Of a stretch of 64,000 nucleotides of DNA, positions 23,261 to 34,818 are shown piece after piece (the first letter of the stretch is position 1; each line of letters begins with the position of its first letter). The notes under the pieces are model-generated. The model was not told the origin of the DNA. It did no database searches and worked only from the letters and a program-made list of their open reading frames with translations. A program made the position numbers and the translations under genes. This DNA is from Anaeramoeba flamelloides (Eukaryota; Metamonada; Anaeramoebidae), in contig JANTQA010000057.1 in the NCBI GenBank assembly GCA_027625915.1, positions 9,734,001 through 9,798,000 of the forward strand, written 5' to 3'.

Positions 23261-26200
23261 TTTTATAAATTAAAGAAATTATTGTTTGAAAAAAAAAAAC
23301 TTTGAAAAATGAATTTGAAATTAAAAAACATTCGAATAACAAAATACTTGGAAATTCTTCATTTTTTTAAAAGTTTTACAAAAATATTGGATAACGAGGT
23401 TCTTTGAAAAGATTACTAAAACTTGACTAAAACGTAATTTATTTTTTTTCCAGTCAAAAAAAAACTCACAATCTGATTCGATTTAGCAGATACAATTGGT
23501 TCTTACGATACTTTTTATACCCTTAATTGAAAACGATGCTTCTTGAAAACAATCTTTTTTCATTTTGAAATAGATTTTATCAACTAATAGATAGGAAACA
23601 AAAATGTTTCACATAAAGAGAGATCTTTTTTCTTCAATTAGGGGAATATTTTTTTCGACAATTCATTCCAAAACTAAACACCTTTCTGTTTTATTCTCAA
23701 AAAAATTAACATTTAAAAAAAGAAAAAAAACTGTGATAAAAACATGAAAAAATCGAAACACTTTGTCGAAATTCGGCTGAATGTCTTCTCTGAAATTAAG
23801 GTACTTGAAGTGTTTCGGTGAAATACTATTTTGATCTATGGCAATTAAACAAATAATTTTGCTTTTTCTTGAGGTTTGTTTTCTTTCTTTAACAGAAAAT
23901 GATTTTTTTTAATTTCTGATCTTGTTTTCTGAATTGATTAGTTTTTCTCCTTAAAAGTGTGAACAAATTTTGGAAAAATGTTACTTTGGGCTGAGAAACT
24001 TTTGGGAAAAAAGAAAAGAAACAATTCATTCGAGACTAAAAATTACTTCTTTTATAGAAATAGAAATAAGATTGAGGTTTCTCCTTTTTGTAAACCCCAA
24101 TGGGAGAAAAGTCTGATTCAACAGCTTGAAATGGCAAAGTAATTCTAGCTATTATAGTTTTGTACTGTTTTTTATTTCTTAAAAACAAAAGTTGAAAATA
24201 GATTAATTTTGTAAGGTACGAGGTCTTGAAGAACACAATTAGAATCAAAATGCCACACCAAAGTTTTGTTTTCAGAGATCAACTTGGAATTGTTACGAAA
24301 GCAAAAACAATTCAATTAAAAAAAATTGACAATTATTTCCAAAAGAAATGCGAATTAATAATCACTTTTGTTAAACAAAAAATTGATTCTAAAATTTTAT
24401 ATTTTATCTACCTCTCCCCCAGTGTAACACCCAATCTTTCCCTTTTTAGATAACCCTTAAGTGATTGGTGTCTATCTTTGCAAATTCTAAAATTAAACTC
24501 TCGTTGAATTTGTTGAGAAATCATTTAAGTATTCTATGGTTCAGATATCTTTAAAAAATTCTCTTAGTCAAATAGTAGAATTTGTAAATCCCAGATATGA
24601 AAAATGATTCATTATATTTGTAAAAAAACCCAAGAATTTCAGAAACACAAGCGCTTTTTACAACTAATTTAAAGGTTAAGTGATCAATATTCAGATTTCA
24701 GAGTTACATAATATGTCTCTCTTAAATTGGTATTGAAGGTAGATTAGTTTTGAAAAAATTTGATTTTTTTCAAAAAAAAATTAAATAATCAACTCAGGTG
24801 ATTATTTTTACCAATAATTTTCAATTTTATTGGAAACAAATTAAAAAGATAACAAGTTTTAAAGAATGGAAACTTGTAGCAATTAATCTTAATCTATAAC
24901 TCATAATTATTTTGTAAATCTTTAAATTAAAAAAAAACTATTCTTTTGGTATCCAAAGAACAAACCATAAAAAATCCGATACAATAAGGAATTTCATAAT
25001 CGAAATAATGATAGCAAAAAAAAATATTTGGAATTAAAGCCACTATTTTGATTTACTCTAACAATTAGAAACACATAAACCTTTCAAAAAATCAAAAGAT
25101 ATTCCTCTATTTTTTGAGATCTAATCTGATTTTTTTACAAAATTTTTTGAATTAATTTATCTTACAGATTAATTTTAAGTAACATATATAGTGTTTATTT
25201 TTTTTTGTGTTAAAGATTTTATCTAATTTCTGTTCTGAAATCCAATTTTTTTATAATTGTTTTTTTTATGTCATTAAATTCTTGATTAAAAATCGCTAAC
25301 CTTTTAATTCAGAAACCCCAATGTTGATTTGGAACCCCAAAAAGAGTTAACCATCTAAGAAGAAATACATTTTATAAAAAAAGATTTTCAATATATAAGA
25401 AAATAGCATATGATTAGTTAACTGGAGCGAATAATAAAGTATTTAGTTTATCATATCCCAAATAAAAAAATCAAAGGAAGTTGTGATATTTGTGGTTATA
25501 AATGATATATATTCACTTTATTAGTAGACTACATATACTGGTAAAAAAAAATTTTTTTATTCAGATATCGGGAATAAAAATATACCATCTTTTATATTTT
25601 TATATAGCGCAATTTATCACAATTATAATTTTCTTTTGATTTTTGTTTTTAATTGTAATTTATCATAGGAAATATTTTGATTCAACACTATGGAAAAAAA
25701 TCAATTACATAGAATATCCAGAAATTTTATTAAATCCAACATTAAATATTTAATTTAAGGGGGTTATTTAATTATTAACCCACCTTCTTTGTAAGAATTT
25801 GAAATATATATATATATATAATTTGTTATAAAAAATCTGTTAGATAATTTACATTTTCATTCTAAAGATCATACCAAAAAAAAAAAAAATACAAAAAAAA
25901 CACCCCTAGGAATAGAAACACCAATTAAAATTAATAAATGCAATTTTACACAATAGAATCACCCTTATTGAGGAATTTTTTCAGTATTTTTTAAGGGATT
26001 CCAAATTGAATTAATTGATATAAAATTGGATCTTATTGAGTATGACGATTTTTTTTCAAATTTCAGATCATTCAAAATTAGTTTCTATGATTATCCAATT
26101 ATCTCAAAATTTGAAAGTTAAAGGTAAAATAATAGTTCATAATTTTTTCATTAAAATAAGAAAATTAACCAATTTTTTAAATTTTAGAAGGGTTCTCGAA

Positions 26201-28675
26201 TTTTTTTTAATCAAAATGAACTTTAAAAAATTTCATTTAAATAGAAAGGATTAAATTAAAATTTTAAAAGGTCTAGAGCATTTCAACAATATTAACACTG
26301 ATTTCAATTTTAAACACATTTAGAGTAAAATTTTAGCTTTTTTAATTTTTTAATTTACAAATTTGAATGTATTTAAGCTGTTTTGTCAAAATTTTACATT
26401 TAAAAACGTTACCAATGGTTTCTAAATTCATTAAGAAAAGTAAAAATTACTTTTTTGGATTTAATTTTTTCAAGAAAACAGGAAAAAATATAATGTGTAG
26501 ATGTTTGAAAATTTGTAATCTTTGATCTGAAATTCAATTAAATACTTCTTAACAATTAGATAAAAAATATAAAAAGTTACATTTGTGAACATTTGAGAAT
26601 AAAAATCATTTTTTCTTTTCAAATCTTAAAAAAACCATTAATTAAGTAATAACCCAAGTTATAGCTGGGAAATTATAAATGAAAAAAAAAAAAAAACAAA
26701 AACAATCTTAAAAGGATAAAGAAAGAATAGAAATCTTAAAAAACAAAATTAAATAATTTTAAACTGTTGATTATACAAATACAAATATGGTATTTTCTGA
26801 TAACGCATACCAAGGTGTAAATACTTACTCTTTCGAAAGTTAGTATTTTTGTACTTTTTGGAAGTGATTTGTGTTTTTTTTTTCTCTCAAAAAATGATAA
26901 TCCAGGACAAAGGGATTTTAAATAGATGTACCAGAAAACAATTAGAGAAAAAGTTTTTTTTTGTTTGAGTTTGTAAAAGATTTAAGTTCTGTTAACTGAA
27001 ATAGTTTTAAGGGTAAACAGATCTTAACTCAAAATAAATCAATGGTACTAGCATTGTTGGTAATTCTATGATAGAACTTCATTAGTTCATTCATTATGTG
27101 GTAAATATGATAACAAATTTTATTTTGATCCTGTTAGTTTTTGAATATCCAATTAAAAAAAAAACAGAAACCTGAAAAAAAAATTATTTATTTTTATTTT
27201 TTCTTTCAACTCTTTTTCATATTTCTGATTCACCAACAATTTTATTTAAGATATTAAATAGTTGACAGGTGTTGATATTTTTCAAAATTATATAAAAAAA
27301 TAGTTTTTTCGAAAATGTTTCAATCCTATCATGAGTAACATATATTACAATATTATTATTAATTATTATTCTTGTTTAAAATTATCCAAATGATATGATT
27401 TTATATAAATGAAATTTTACTACCTCATCAAACCGAAAATTAATAGTAGTATTATAATTTTCATAATTTTATTTCCAAATTTTATATATTTCAAATATTT
27501 TTTTTGAATTTCCCTTTTTATTTAATATCAAGGTTTACAATCCCATAAATTTATAAAAAAAAATATCTTGTGTGCAGTGTGGTGAATTGTTAATTGGGTT
27601 CTTTGTTGATTGATTTCTGTTTCGTATAAATTATCAAATATTACCATTTTTAGTCAATATTAATAAACCTAACTAAAGTTGATCAAAGTAGGGTGTCTTT
27701 AGAATTCTCAAATAATTGTTTAATAGCATAAGTAGATCAACTTTTTTTGAAAAACGATTAGTTTAAATAGAGGTTTGCAAAGAGTTTGGTAAATGATAAT
27801 TTTTATTCTTGTTTTATGATTTTGTGAATGGTGTTTTGAACAAGCAAAATTTCTTTTTCCCACATTCTAACCTTTGTTACTGAAAAGATCTAGCAAACAG
27901 TAGATGTATATATATATTAATACAGGTATTTTCCAATAAAGAAATGAAAATTTTTATTTCAATTTCCAAAAACGAAACACTTTTAAGTAATACTTCTAAA
28001 ACCAAATTAGCAGAGTAAAAATTTTGTCTTAGATTTAAGAAGGAACTTTCATTTATTGTCTAAAAATATCATTTCTAAATGATACAAAGATCTTTGGATT
28101 TTCTTCAACTTATAAACTAGAAAAAAATTTTGGAAAGTGAACAAATAATTTTCTTTTTATAATTGGAAAATAATAGTATGACAATCCATACCTAACACAA
28201 ACCAATCACCAAAGAACCAAATTGTCAATTCACCACACTGTACACAAAATTATCTTTTGTCAAATTTCAGAGATTGTAAACATTAATCAATTTTCAATTC
28301 TTTAAGTGAAAAAATTGGAAAAGTTTTAATCTGAACACTTGGTTATAATAGTTTGAAAATTGAAAAAAATTACAGAAAAGTATTATAAAACTTTACAACC
28401 TCGCAAAAATCCTCTGCCTTGAAACAAAAATTTATAAAACAAGTAAGCAATTTTGAAAAACAAAAAAAATAGATGTGTAAGAAGTTATATCACCTTTTGA
28501 AATTTTCCACCTCCAAAAGTTATTCGCAATGAATACCTGATAGTCAGAAAAACCAAACTGGAATAATGAAAAAAATGTTCCCTCTCAAGAATTCCAAAAA
28601 AAAAACCACTCATTTTTTCCAATTATTCCAAAAAGCAAATTAATAATTTACAATCAATTATCTTTACAAGAAAAA
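23261..28675. other. Intergenic region between divergent G-alpha and BTB genes
   Basis: About 5.4 kb with no supportable gene. It holds the TTAA-type element 27527-28286 just upstream of the BTB gene and a small inverted repeat (GAAACACTT words near 23756 and 23805) some 500 bp upstream of the G-alpha start. Open stretches near 24036-24453 are short, lack ATG starts with context, and match nothing I know. Both flanking genes must have their promoters here. Confidence 0.6.
27527..28286. mobile_element. Longer relative of the 2626 TTAA element
   Basis: The left end AAGGTTTACAATCCCATAAA and the right end GAGATTGTAAACATTAA are inverted. Both run on into CTTGTGT, a CAGTGTGGTGAATTG word and TTGGTTCTTTG before diverging. 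The termini match those of the element at 2626-3187. Its centre (about 27700-27880) is not palindromic. It is clearly similar, in opposite orientation, to about 52880-53050 (shared words GGCATAAGTAGATC or variant, and TTTGAACAAGC). No transposase frame remains. Confidence 0.65.
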
Positions 28676-30547
28676 ATGAAAATTATACCAATTGAGGAAG
28701 TCCTTAAGCCACTTATTAACAATCCTGAAATTGCAGACGTCAAATTTTGTGTCGGAAAAGAAGGAATTGAAATGTATGGGCACAAAACGCTACTGGCTGT
28801 CTCTTCAGAAATGTGGAAAACGATGTTTTTTTCTGGCAACTGGATCGAGGTCCAAAACAAAAACAGGGCAAAAGTTGACATTCCTGATGTTGATCCGTTC
28901 GCATTTAAAGCTGTGCTAGAGTTTTCTTATACAAAGAAAGTGACTTTAAATGATGACATTGTAATTGAGGTCTTATATGCAGCAGACAAATTCTTAATGC
29001 CCGAGCTCAAGGAGTTGTGTGGAGAATATTTGTCAAAAAATTTGTCTTCACGGAATTGCTTATTGCTGTTCGACAAGGCTTTGAAATTCAACGAAATTGA
29101 ATTAAAAAATAGGGCAGCAGAATTCTTTGAAGAGAATTCATTACAAGTCTTTGGCGAACAACCTAATTGCTTTGTTGGGCTAAGAAGAAAAACAGTCTCT
29201 CAAATTTTGTCAAACAGGCAGCTTGTTGCTCGTGAAATTGATTTGTTCCGTGCTCTAGTTAACTGGGGGAAGGATCGAGTAAAAAAACAACTAAAAGTGA
29301 ATAAAACAAAATTAACCAAAAAGGTTGGGGAGCTCAAACAACAACAACAACAAGAACAAGAAGAACAAGATAATAAAAACAAAAATAAAAACAAAAGTAA
29401 AATCAAATCAAAACTATCTAATGACGAATCTTCCACTTATTCTTCCACTTTGTCAACTTCTTCCTCGACTTCAACTTTAATTTCAACAACTTCCAATAGT
29501 GAACAGGAGCAAGATCTTCAAGAACATAATAAAGAAAAAGAAAAAGAAAAAGAACAAAATAAAGAAAAAGAAAAAGAAAAAGTAAAACTAAAGACAGAAT
29601 CATTCGACAAGAAAATCATTCTTCACAATAATCACAGCAAAAGAAGAAGAAGAAGGAAAAAGAAAAAGAAATTGATTATTTTTTTAAAAAAAGAATTGCA
29701 TCATCTTTTGGGGAAAATTGATATCTCTTTAATGAATTTTGATGATTTGCATGAGATTTTGGGAACAAAACTGATCCCGTCGAGAATAATTGCAAAGCAA
29801 TCGATCGAGTTAGGGAAAATACATCAAAAAAAGATCCGAGTGCCAACGACGCGGGGCAAGAAAAGAAAGTCTGGCATTCGTGTATTAATGGTGATCACTC
29901 GTAAAAACCTCGATCAAGAAAATAATATGAAAAGTTCGATAACGAGCGCAGGCATCAGCCTAGATAACGTGACTGTGATCGACGCGTCGAAAAGAACGCC
30001 CTCGTCTCGCGAAATGAAGCGATATGATTCAATTTTTTTGAGATCGGGCTGCTCGCCGTTTAAGGACGCCACAAAGTTGGGGGACCATTTATTCGACTTT
30101 GTGAAGCAAGGAGGCGGGCTAGTGATATGTGCCTTTCGAACCCTCGATTTGACAAGCAACGGGGCATATGATATCAAAGGAAAGATCATCGACGAGGGGC
30201 TCATCCCATTAAAAAAGGCCAATTTTGCAAATGACGTTAAAAGGGGCCTCGGTGAAGTCGTGCAGCCACAGCACCCCATAATGAACGGAATTTCAACCTT
30301 TGATTGCGAATCAACAACCAGGCACATACCAACAAACAATACACAGGGCGGCAAGGTTATTGCTAAATGGAATAACGATTACCCCTTAATAACAATAAAA
30401 AAAAAAAAACCCTATTTTGGTACAGTCGTGGTCTTGAATATAAACCCCATTTCCAGTAGATCTTGCTCCGGATCATGCTCGTTTAATTCGGAATCAGATG
30501 GATCATTGTTGATTGCCAATTCAATCGAATTTGTTGCAAATGATTAA
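28676..30547 (+). CDS. BTB/BACK protein with C-terminal GATase-like domain
   Basis: Intronless, 623 aa; the start is the ATG at 28676, after an A-rich leader. Residues about 12-115 form a BTB/POZ fold (ADVKF...GHKTLLAVSSEMWKTMF...VDIPDVDPFAFKAVLEFSYT). A BACK domain follows (about 120-210) and seems to resume at about 335-385 (LLGKIDISLMNFDDLHEIL). Between the two parts lies a Gln/Glu/Lys/Ser-rich stretch of about 120 residues (220-332), probably a disordered insertion. Residues about 400-620 look like a class I glutamine-amidotransferase-like fold (IRVLMVITR..., YDSIFLRSG, LFDFVKQGGGLVICAF, HPIMNG); I see no Cys-His-Glu triad, so a catalytic role is doubtful. BTB-BACK proteins typically act as cullin-3 adaptors. 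Codon use here is richer in G and C than the surroundings. The A-runs inside it stay in frame. Confidence 0.85.
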   Translation: MKIIPIEEVLKPLINNPEIADVKFCVGKEGIEMYGHKTLLAVSSEMWKTMFFSGNWIEVQNKNRAKVDIPDVDPFAFKAVLEFSYTKKVTLNDDIVIEVLYAADKFLMPELKELCGEYLSKNLSSRNCLLLFDKALKFNEIELKNRAAEFFEENSLQVFGEQPNCFVGLRRKTVSQILSNRQLVAREIDLFRALVNWGKDRVKKQLKVNKTKLTKKVGELKQQQQQEQEEQDNKNKNKNKSKIKSKLSNDESSTYSSTLSTSSSTSTLISTTSNSEQEQDLQEHNKEKEKEKEQNKEKEKEKVKLKTESFDKKIILHNNHSKRRRRRKKKKKLIIFLKKELHHLLGKIDISLMNFDDLHEILGTKLIPSRIIAKQSIELGKIHQKKIRVPTTRGKKRKSGIRVLMVITRKNLDQENNMKSSITSAGISLDNVTVIDASKRTPSSREMKRYDSIFLRSGCSPFKDATKLGDHLFDFVKQGGGLVICAFRTLDLTSNGAYDIKGKIIDEGLIPLKKANFANDVKRGLGEVVQPQHPIMNGISTFDCESTTRHIPTNNTQGGKVIAKWNNDYPLITIKKKKPYFGTVVVLNINPISSRSCSGSCSFNSESDGSLLIANSIEFVAND

Positions 30548-33500
30548 TAGCATTTTTTTTTTTTTTTTTTTTTTTGAAAATTTGTAATCTTTGATAAATT
30601 TTACATAAATATTCTGATAATATAACGATATTATTAATGCATGTATTTTATTATCTTTTTGTTGATATATCTATCTATCTATCTATCTTTTGGTATATCT
30701 TTTCAATTATTTATGGAAAAATATTAGATATTTTACCATATCCATTGATAGAGATCTGATATTTTTGGAATTTATATTTATAAACCCAATTACACAAATT
30801 CAAAAATATAAAATTAATTGACTAAATACGTTATTTAAAATTTATAAAAAAAAACGATATTTATTCTTTTTTGGCTTATAAAAGAAATTTTTTTGGAAAT
30901 AAATATTAAAAAATAAGTTTATTTCGTTTTATTTTTTTGATATTGTAATGCTTTTTTTTTTTTTTATTACAAAATTTCCTTAATTCCAATAATTGTTCAA
31001 AATAATGTGAGATCAAAGTGTTTTCTATTTATTTAATTAAACTAAAATTCAAAATTTTCAGACTTGGACAAAATGAGGAAAAAATTACAAAAATTTAGAG
31101 AAAGAGATTTCTCTAAATCCAAAAAACTTTCCTCATTCTCTAATTTCCTCATTGTTTATTTTATATAAGACTCTTCGATTTTTCAATAGATCTCATGAGT
31201 ATAGAAATTTTTAGAGAAGAAATTATTAATTTACTCAAAAATCAAATTTTGTGTTTTACAATTTGTGAAGGCAAAATTTTGAAGATTTCTTTTTGGGAAA
31301 ATCAATAGTGTATTTTTGTGAAAAGTGACGACTTGTCACTTATTATCCCACCGAATTATTGTAATTAAACTCTTAAAAATTTGAAAACAAATTTTGTTTT
31401 TCAAAATGTGTTTTTCAAAAACTTGATCTTGAAGAGAAAAATGAAGAAAAAAAAACAAAATTGCTAAAAAAAGTAATTTTTTATTGAAGCAAAGAGAAGA
31501 AATCAACAAGAGACAGAATCAACTTTTACACAAAATGGTTCCTTTTTTTGATAATTGTTGTTCAAAAATCATGGGAGGATTACATCTCTTTTTTTTTTTA
31601 AAGTAATTCTTTCAAAGAAATAAAACAAGTCTTTAAAGCAGAACAAATAGAAAGTGAGAAAAAAAATTTGTGTTTTGTTTGGATAGAAAAAAATAAAAAG
31701 AAAAAAAAAGTAAAAAAGAACTAAAGAAAAATAAAATAATTAAAATTGGGGTAAAAACTCATTCAAGTATATACTACCGATTTTAAAAAGAATTGAAAAT
31801 TACGTGTAACAATAATTCTTTTCGAAAAAATGATGTGTTGTTACTGTCTTGTTGTTGTTCTTTTATTGTTTTTTTATTGTTGTTCTGTTGTTGTTTTTGT
31901 TTTTTGTTTTTTATTGTTGTTATGGTTGTTGTTGTTTATTGTTGTTAGTTCTTTTTTGGTTTTCTTTTACACAAGTATAAATTGAAAAATCAATTTTTTT
32001 AAAATATTGAGAAATATAGTAAATTATTTTACCTAAACCATCAAAAATACTCTAAATATTTGATTTTTGAAATTTAGAGTATTCTATCTTCTACATTTTA
32101 AAAGATATTTCCCATTTTCATTTTTTTCAAAAAAAAAAAATAATTTTTTATTTTTGAAATTTTTTTTTTTTTATTTGTGCAAAATTAGAAAAAAATATAT
32201 TTTTTAGAAAATTTTAAATTGTTCCCACTAGAGTAAAATTTTATAAAAAAATTATTTTTGGTAAAATTTTGGGCCCAAGGCCAAAAAATAAAAAAATAAT
32301 TTTTTAAATTTTTCTTTGTAAACATATTTGAAAAAAAAAAAATTTTTTTTTGGTCATATATATTATAAATAATAATAAAAAATAATACTTAAAATATTAT
32401 TTCAAATTTTAAAAATAATTTATATATAACTAAAAAAAAATTTTTTTTTCATTTTAATTTTAATTATACAGTCTTAATTGATGATATTCGTTTCATATAT
32501 ATTTAAATAAAATTATTATAAAAATAGAAAAAAATAAAAATATTAACACCAAATTTTATATATAAAAATTTACAAATATTTTATTTGAATCTATTTTATA
32601 AAATAATTTATATATAAAAATATTATTTTCAAAAATTTTATTTTGGGTATTTTTTTGATTTATCATTTTTTTAAGAAAAAATAAAAAAAAAAAATTTTTA
32701 TAATTTTTTTTTATAATAATTTATTAAAAAGTATTAGAAAAAAAATTTATTTTATTAAAAAATCTTTATTATTAAACTCAAATAATATTTTTTTCATTAT
32801 AAAAATTTGAAAGAATTTTTTTTATATAAAAAAAATTTTTTTGGAAATTTTAAAAAAATTGAAATTTTTACTATTAAAAATTTTTAATAATTTTTTTTTT
32901 AAAATTTTAAAAAAAAAAATTTTTTCCTATCAGATTTTTCTTTTATATTATTAATGTTAATAGAAAAAAGTAGTTTTAAAAAAAAGAATTTTTTTTTTAA
33001 ATTAAAAACTTAGGAAAATTGTAAATTTTTTTGGTTATACACAAGTGTAAATTGAAATTTTTGAAAATTTGAAATATGTGATATTTTTTGTAAATATCAC
33101 GTCTAAACCCTGTCAAATTTTCTAAAAAATCAAAATTTCAAATTTTGAGGACAGATACTTCTACATTTTAGAAGAAAAAACACATATTTCATTTTTTTTC
33201 AATTTTTTTTTTTAATTTTTAATTTTTTTGAATTTTGAATTTTTTTTTAAGTGTATGATTTTAAAAACAATTCTGTTTTTTTTTGAGATTTCAATCAAAT
33301 CATACTAAGCCAAAATGTTCTGAAAAATATGATTTTTGTTATCATTTTCACTTTAACTCAATTTTAAAAAAAAAAAAAAAAAGTTTTTTTTTTAATTCAA
33401 AAATAAATGATTTTTTAAAAAAATGATTTTGGAAATTGAAAATATTAAATCTAAAATTTTGAAATTTTATTTCAAATTATTTACCACTTTTGGTTTTTAG

Positions 33501-33842
33501 TTTGATTAAGTGTATTAATTCTGGTAAATTAAAAAAATTATTCAAATAGTGATGTGTGAGGATGAAAGATATTTTATATAAGTATTTAAATTCATTTTTT
33601 TGTGTTTTTTCTTGAAGAATTGTTTGGTTTTAATTTGGGTTGTTGAAACAAATAAATATTATAGTCCATTGAAGAATTTACAGTAAGAAATTTCTTTTGT
33701 TCAAAGATTTTTTTTTGTTTTTTTTTCAAAGTAAGAAAAATTGTAAAATTAGTAAAAAAACAAAAAAAAAACATAAAAAGATTTGTTAACGTATTGGGAA
33801 GCGATTTTTTATTCTTCTTAAAACACCCGGCCTCGAACAAAT
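30548..33842. other. Ultra-AT intergenic region with a diverged direct repeat
   Basis: No gene. An (ATCT)n microsatellite lies at about 30670-30688, a small hairpin around 31070-31136 (TTTAGAGAAA / TTTCTCTAAA) and a TTGTTG-rich tract at about 31845-31960. Two diverged direct repeats (about 31970-32125 and 33040-33200) flank almost pure A/T sequence. A Lys/Phe-rich minus open stretch at 33592-33840 has no family features. Confidence 0.65.
31970..33200. repeat. Diverged direct repeats around an A/T-only core
   Basis: About 160 bp at 31970 (ACACAAGTATAAATTGAAA, later CTAAACC-TCAAA, TCTACATTTTA) recurs at 33040 (ACACAAGTGTAAATTGAAA, CTAAACCCTGTCAAA, TCTACATTTTA). A third copy is inverted at about 44640-44760. 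The 0.9 kb between the first two is nearly devoid of G and C. This is a dispersed repeat; no coding sequence or clean termini are visible. Confidence 0.5.
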
Positions 33843-34080
33843 GACACTTACTGGCCTTTATTGGCCATTTAATTAGAAAAAATCCCTTCCAATCAATTGG
33901 AAGGCAATAATAACAATAAAAAAATAAAAAAAAATAATGAGATCAAATTCTCTTTGACATTAGGGACTTTACTAGTCCCTAATTTCAAAAACATCTTTAT
34001 TTTGGCCTTATTAGGCCATATGGTTTGGACAAGTAATACGATCAATGACTTCATTGATCGTAATACTTTGTCGATGAGTT
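33843..34080 (+). repeat. Multi-hairpin repeat unit, copy 1
   Basis: This copy begins at GACACTTACTGGCC and holds consecutive perfect or near-perfect inverted repeats: TGGCC/GGCCA; CCTTCCAAT/ATTGGAAGG; GAGA/TCTC (weak); TTAGGGACT/AGTCCCTAA; TGGCCT/AGGCCA; and an arm of 18 nt, AAGTAATACGATCAATGA, whose partner at 34052-34069 has one mismatch. The stretch from AATAATGAGATC to TACTTTGTC is essentially identical in the three copies. Open frames across it on either strand are by-products of the repetition, not a gene family I know. Confidence 0.85.
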
Positions 34081-34175
34081 GGCATGCACACACTAAAATA
34101 TTCGACATACACAATGACACACAGACAGACATACACACCCTGATGGTATATTGGCACTCACTGGACTTATCATTT

Positions 34176-34413
34176 GGCACTTACTGGCCACAAATTGGCC
34201 ATTTAATTGGAAAAAATACCTTCAAATTCATTGGAAGGCAATAATAATAAAAAAAAAATAAAATAAATAATGAGATCAAATTCTCTTTGACATTAGGGAC
34301 TTTACTAGTCCCTAATTTCAAAAACATCTTTATTTTGGCCTTATTAGGCCATATGGTTTGGACAAGTAATACGATCAATGACTTCATTGATCGTAATACT
34401 TTGTCTATGAGTC
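34176..34413 (+). repeat. Multi-hairpin repeat unit, copy 2
   Basis: Same arrangement of inverted repeats as copy 1, starting GGCACTTACTGGCC. The first hairpin has an altered loop (CACAAATT), and the second has a few changes that weaken its stem. The distal part, including the long ACGATCAATGA stem, is unchanged. Between this unit and the next are ACACAGACAGACATACAC-like sequence and four spaced copies of a GGCACTTACNGG motif. Confidence 0.85.
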
Positions 34414-34581
34414 GAAATACACACATAAACACAGAGTAGGCATGCACGTATATACACATACATGCACACAGACAGACATACACGTTCCCTACTCGCATTT
34501 GGCACTTACCGGTCTTGTAATGACACTTACCGGCCAGATGTGGCACTTAATGGCATGATATTGATACTTACTGGCACATTT

Positions 34582-34818
34582 GGCACTTACTGGCCTTTAT
34601 TGACCATTTAATTGGAAAAATTGCCTTCCAATCAATTGGAAGGCAATTCAATAAATAAAAAAATAAAATAAATAATGAGATCAAATTCTCTTTGACATTA
34701 GGGACTTTACTAGTCCCTAATTTCAAAAACATCTTTATTTTGGCCTTATTAGGCCATATGGTTTGGACAAGTAATACGATCAATGACTTCATTGATCGTA
34801 ATACTTTGTCGATGAGTC
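34582..34818 (+). repeat. Multi-hairpin repeat unit, copy 3
   Basis: Third copy, starting GGCACTTACTGGCC. The CCTTCCAAT/ATTGGAAGG hairpin is perfect and extended (TTGCCTTCC / GGAAGGCAA). The downstream stems match copies 1 and 2. It is followed by CACACAGACAGACACGCG and TTCCCTACTCGCATTTGGCAC, the latter also found after copy 2. Confidence 0.85.

Noticed and set aside
24036-24453. Overlapping open frames on both strands
   Set aside because: Short, mutually overlapping, no motif, and no splice partners found.
31970-33200. Direct repeats considered as long terminal repeats
   Set aside because: The enclosed 0.9 kb has no coding content, the repeats lack defined ends, and a third copy is isolated and inverted.
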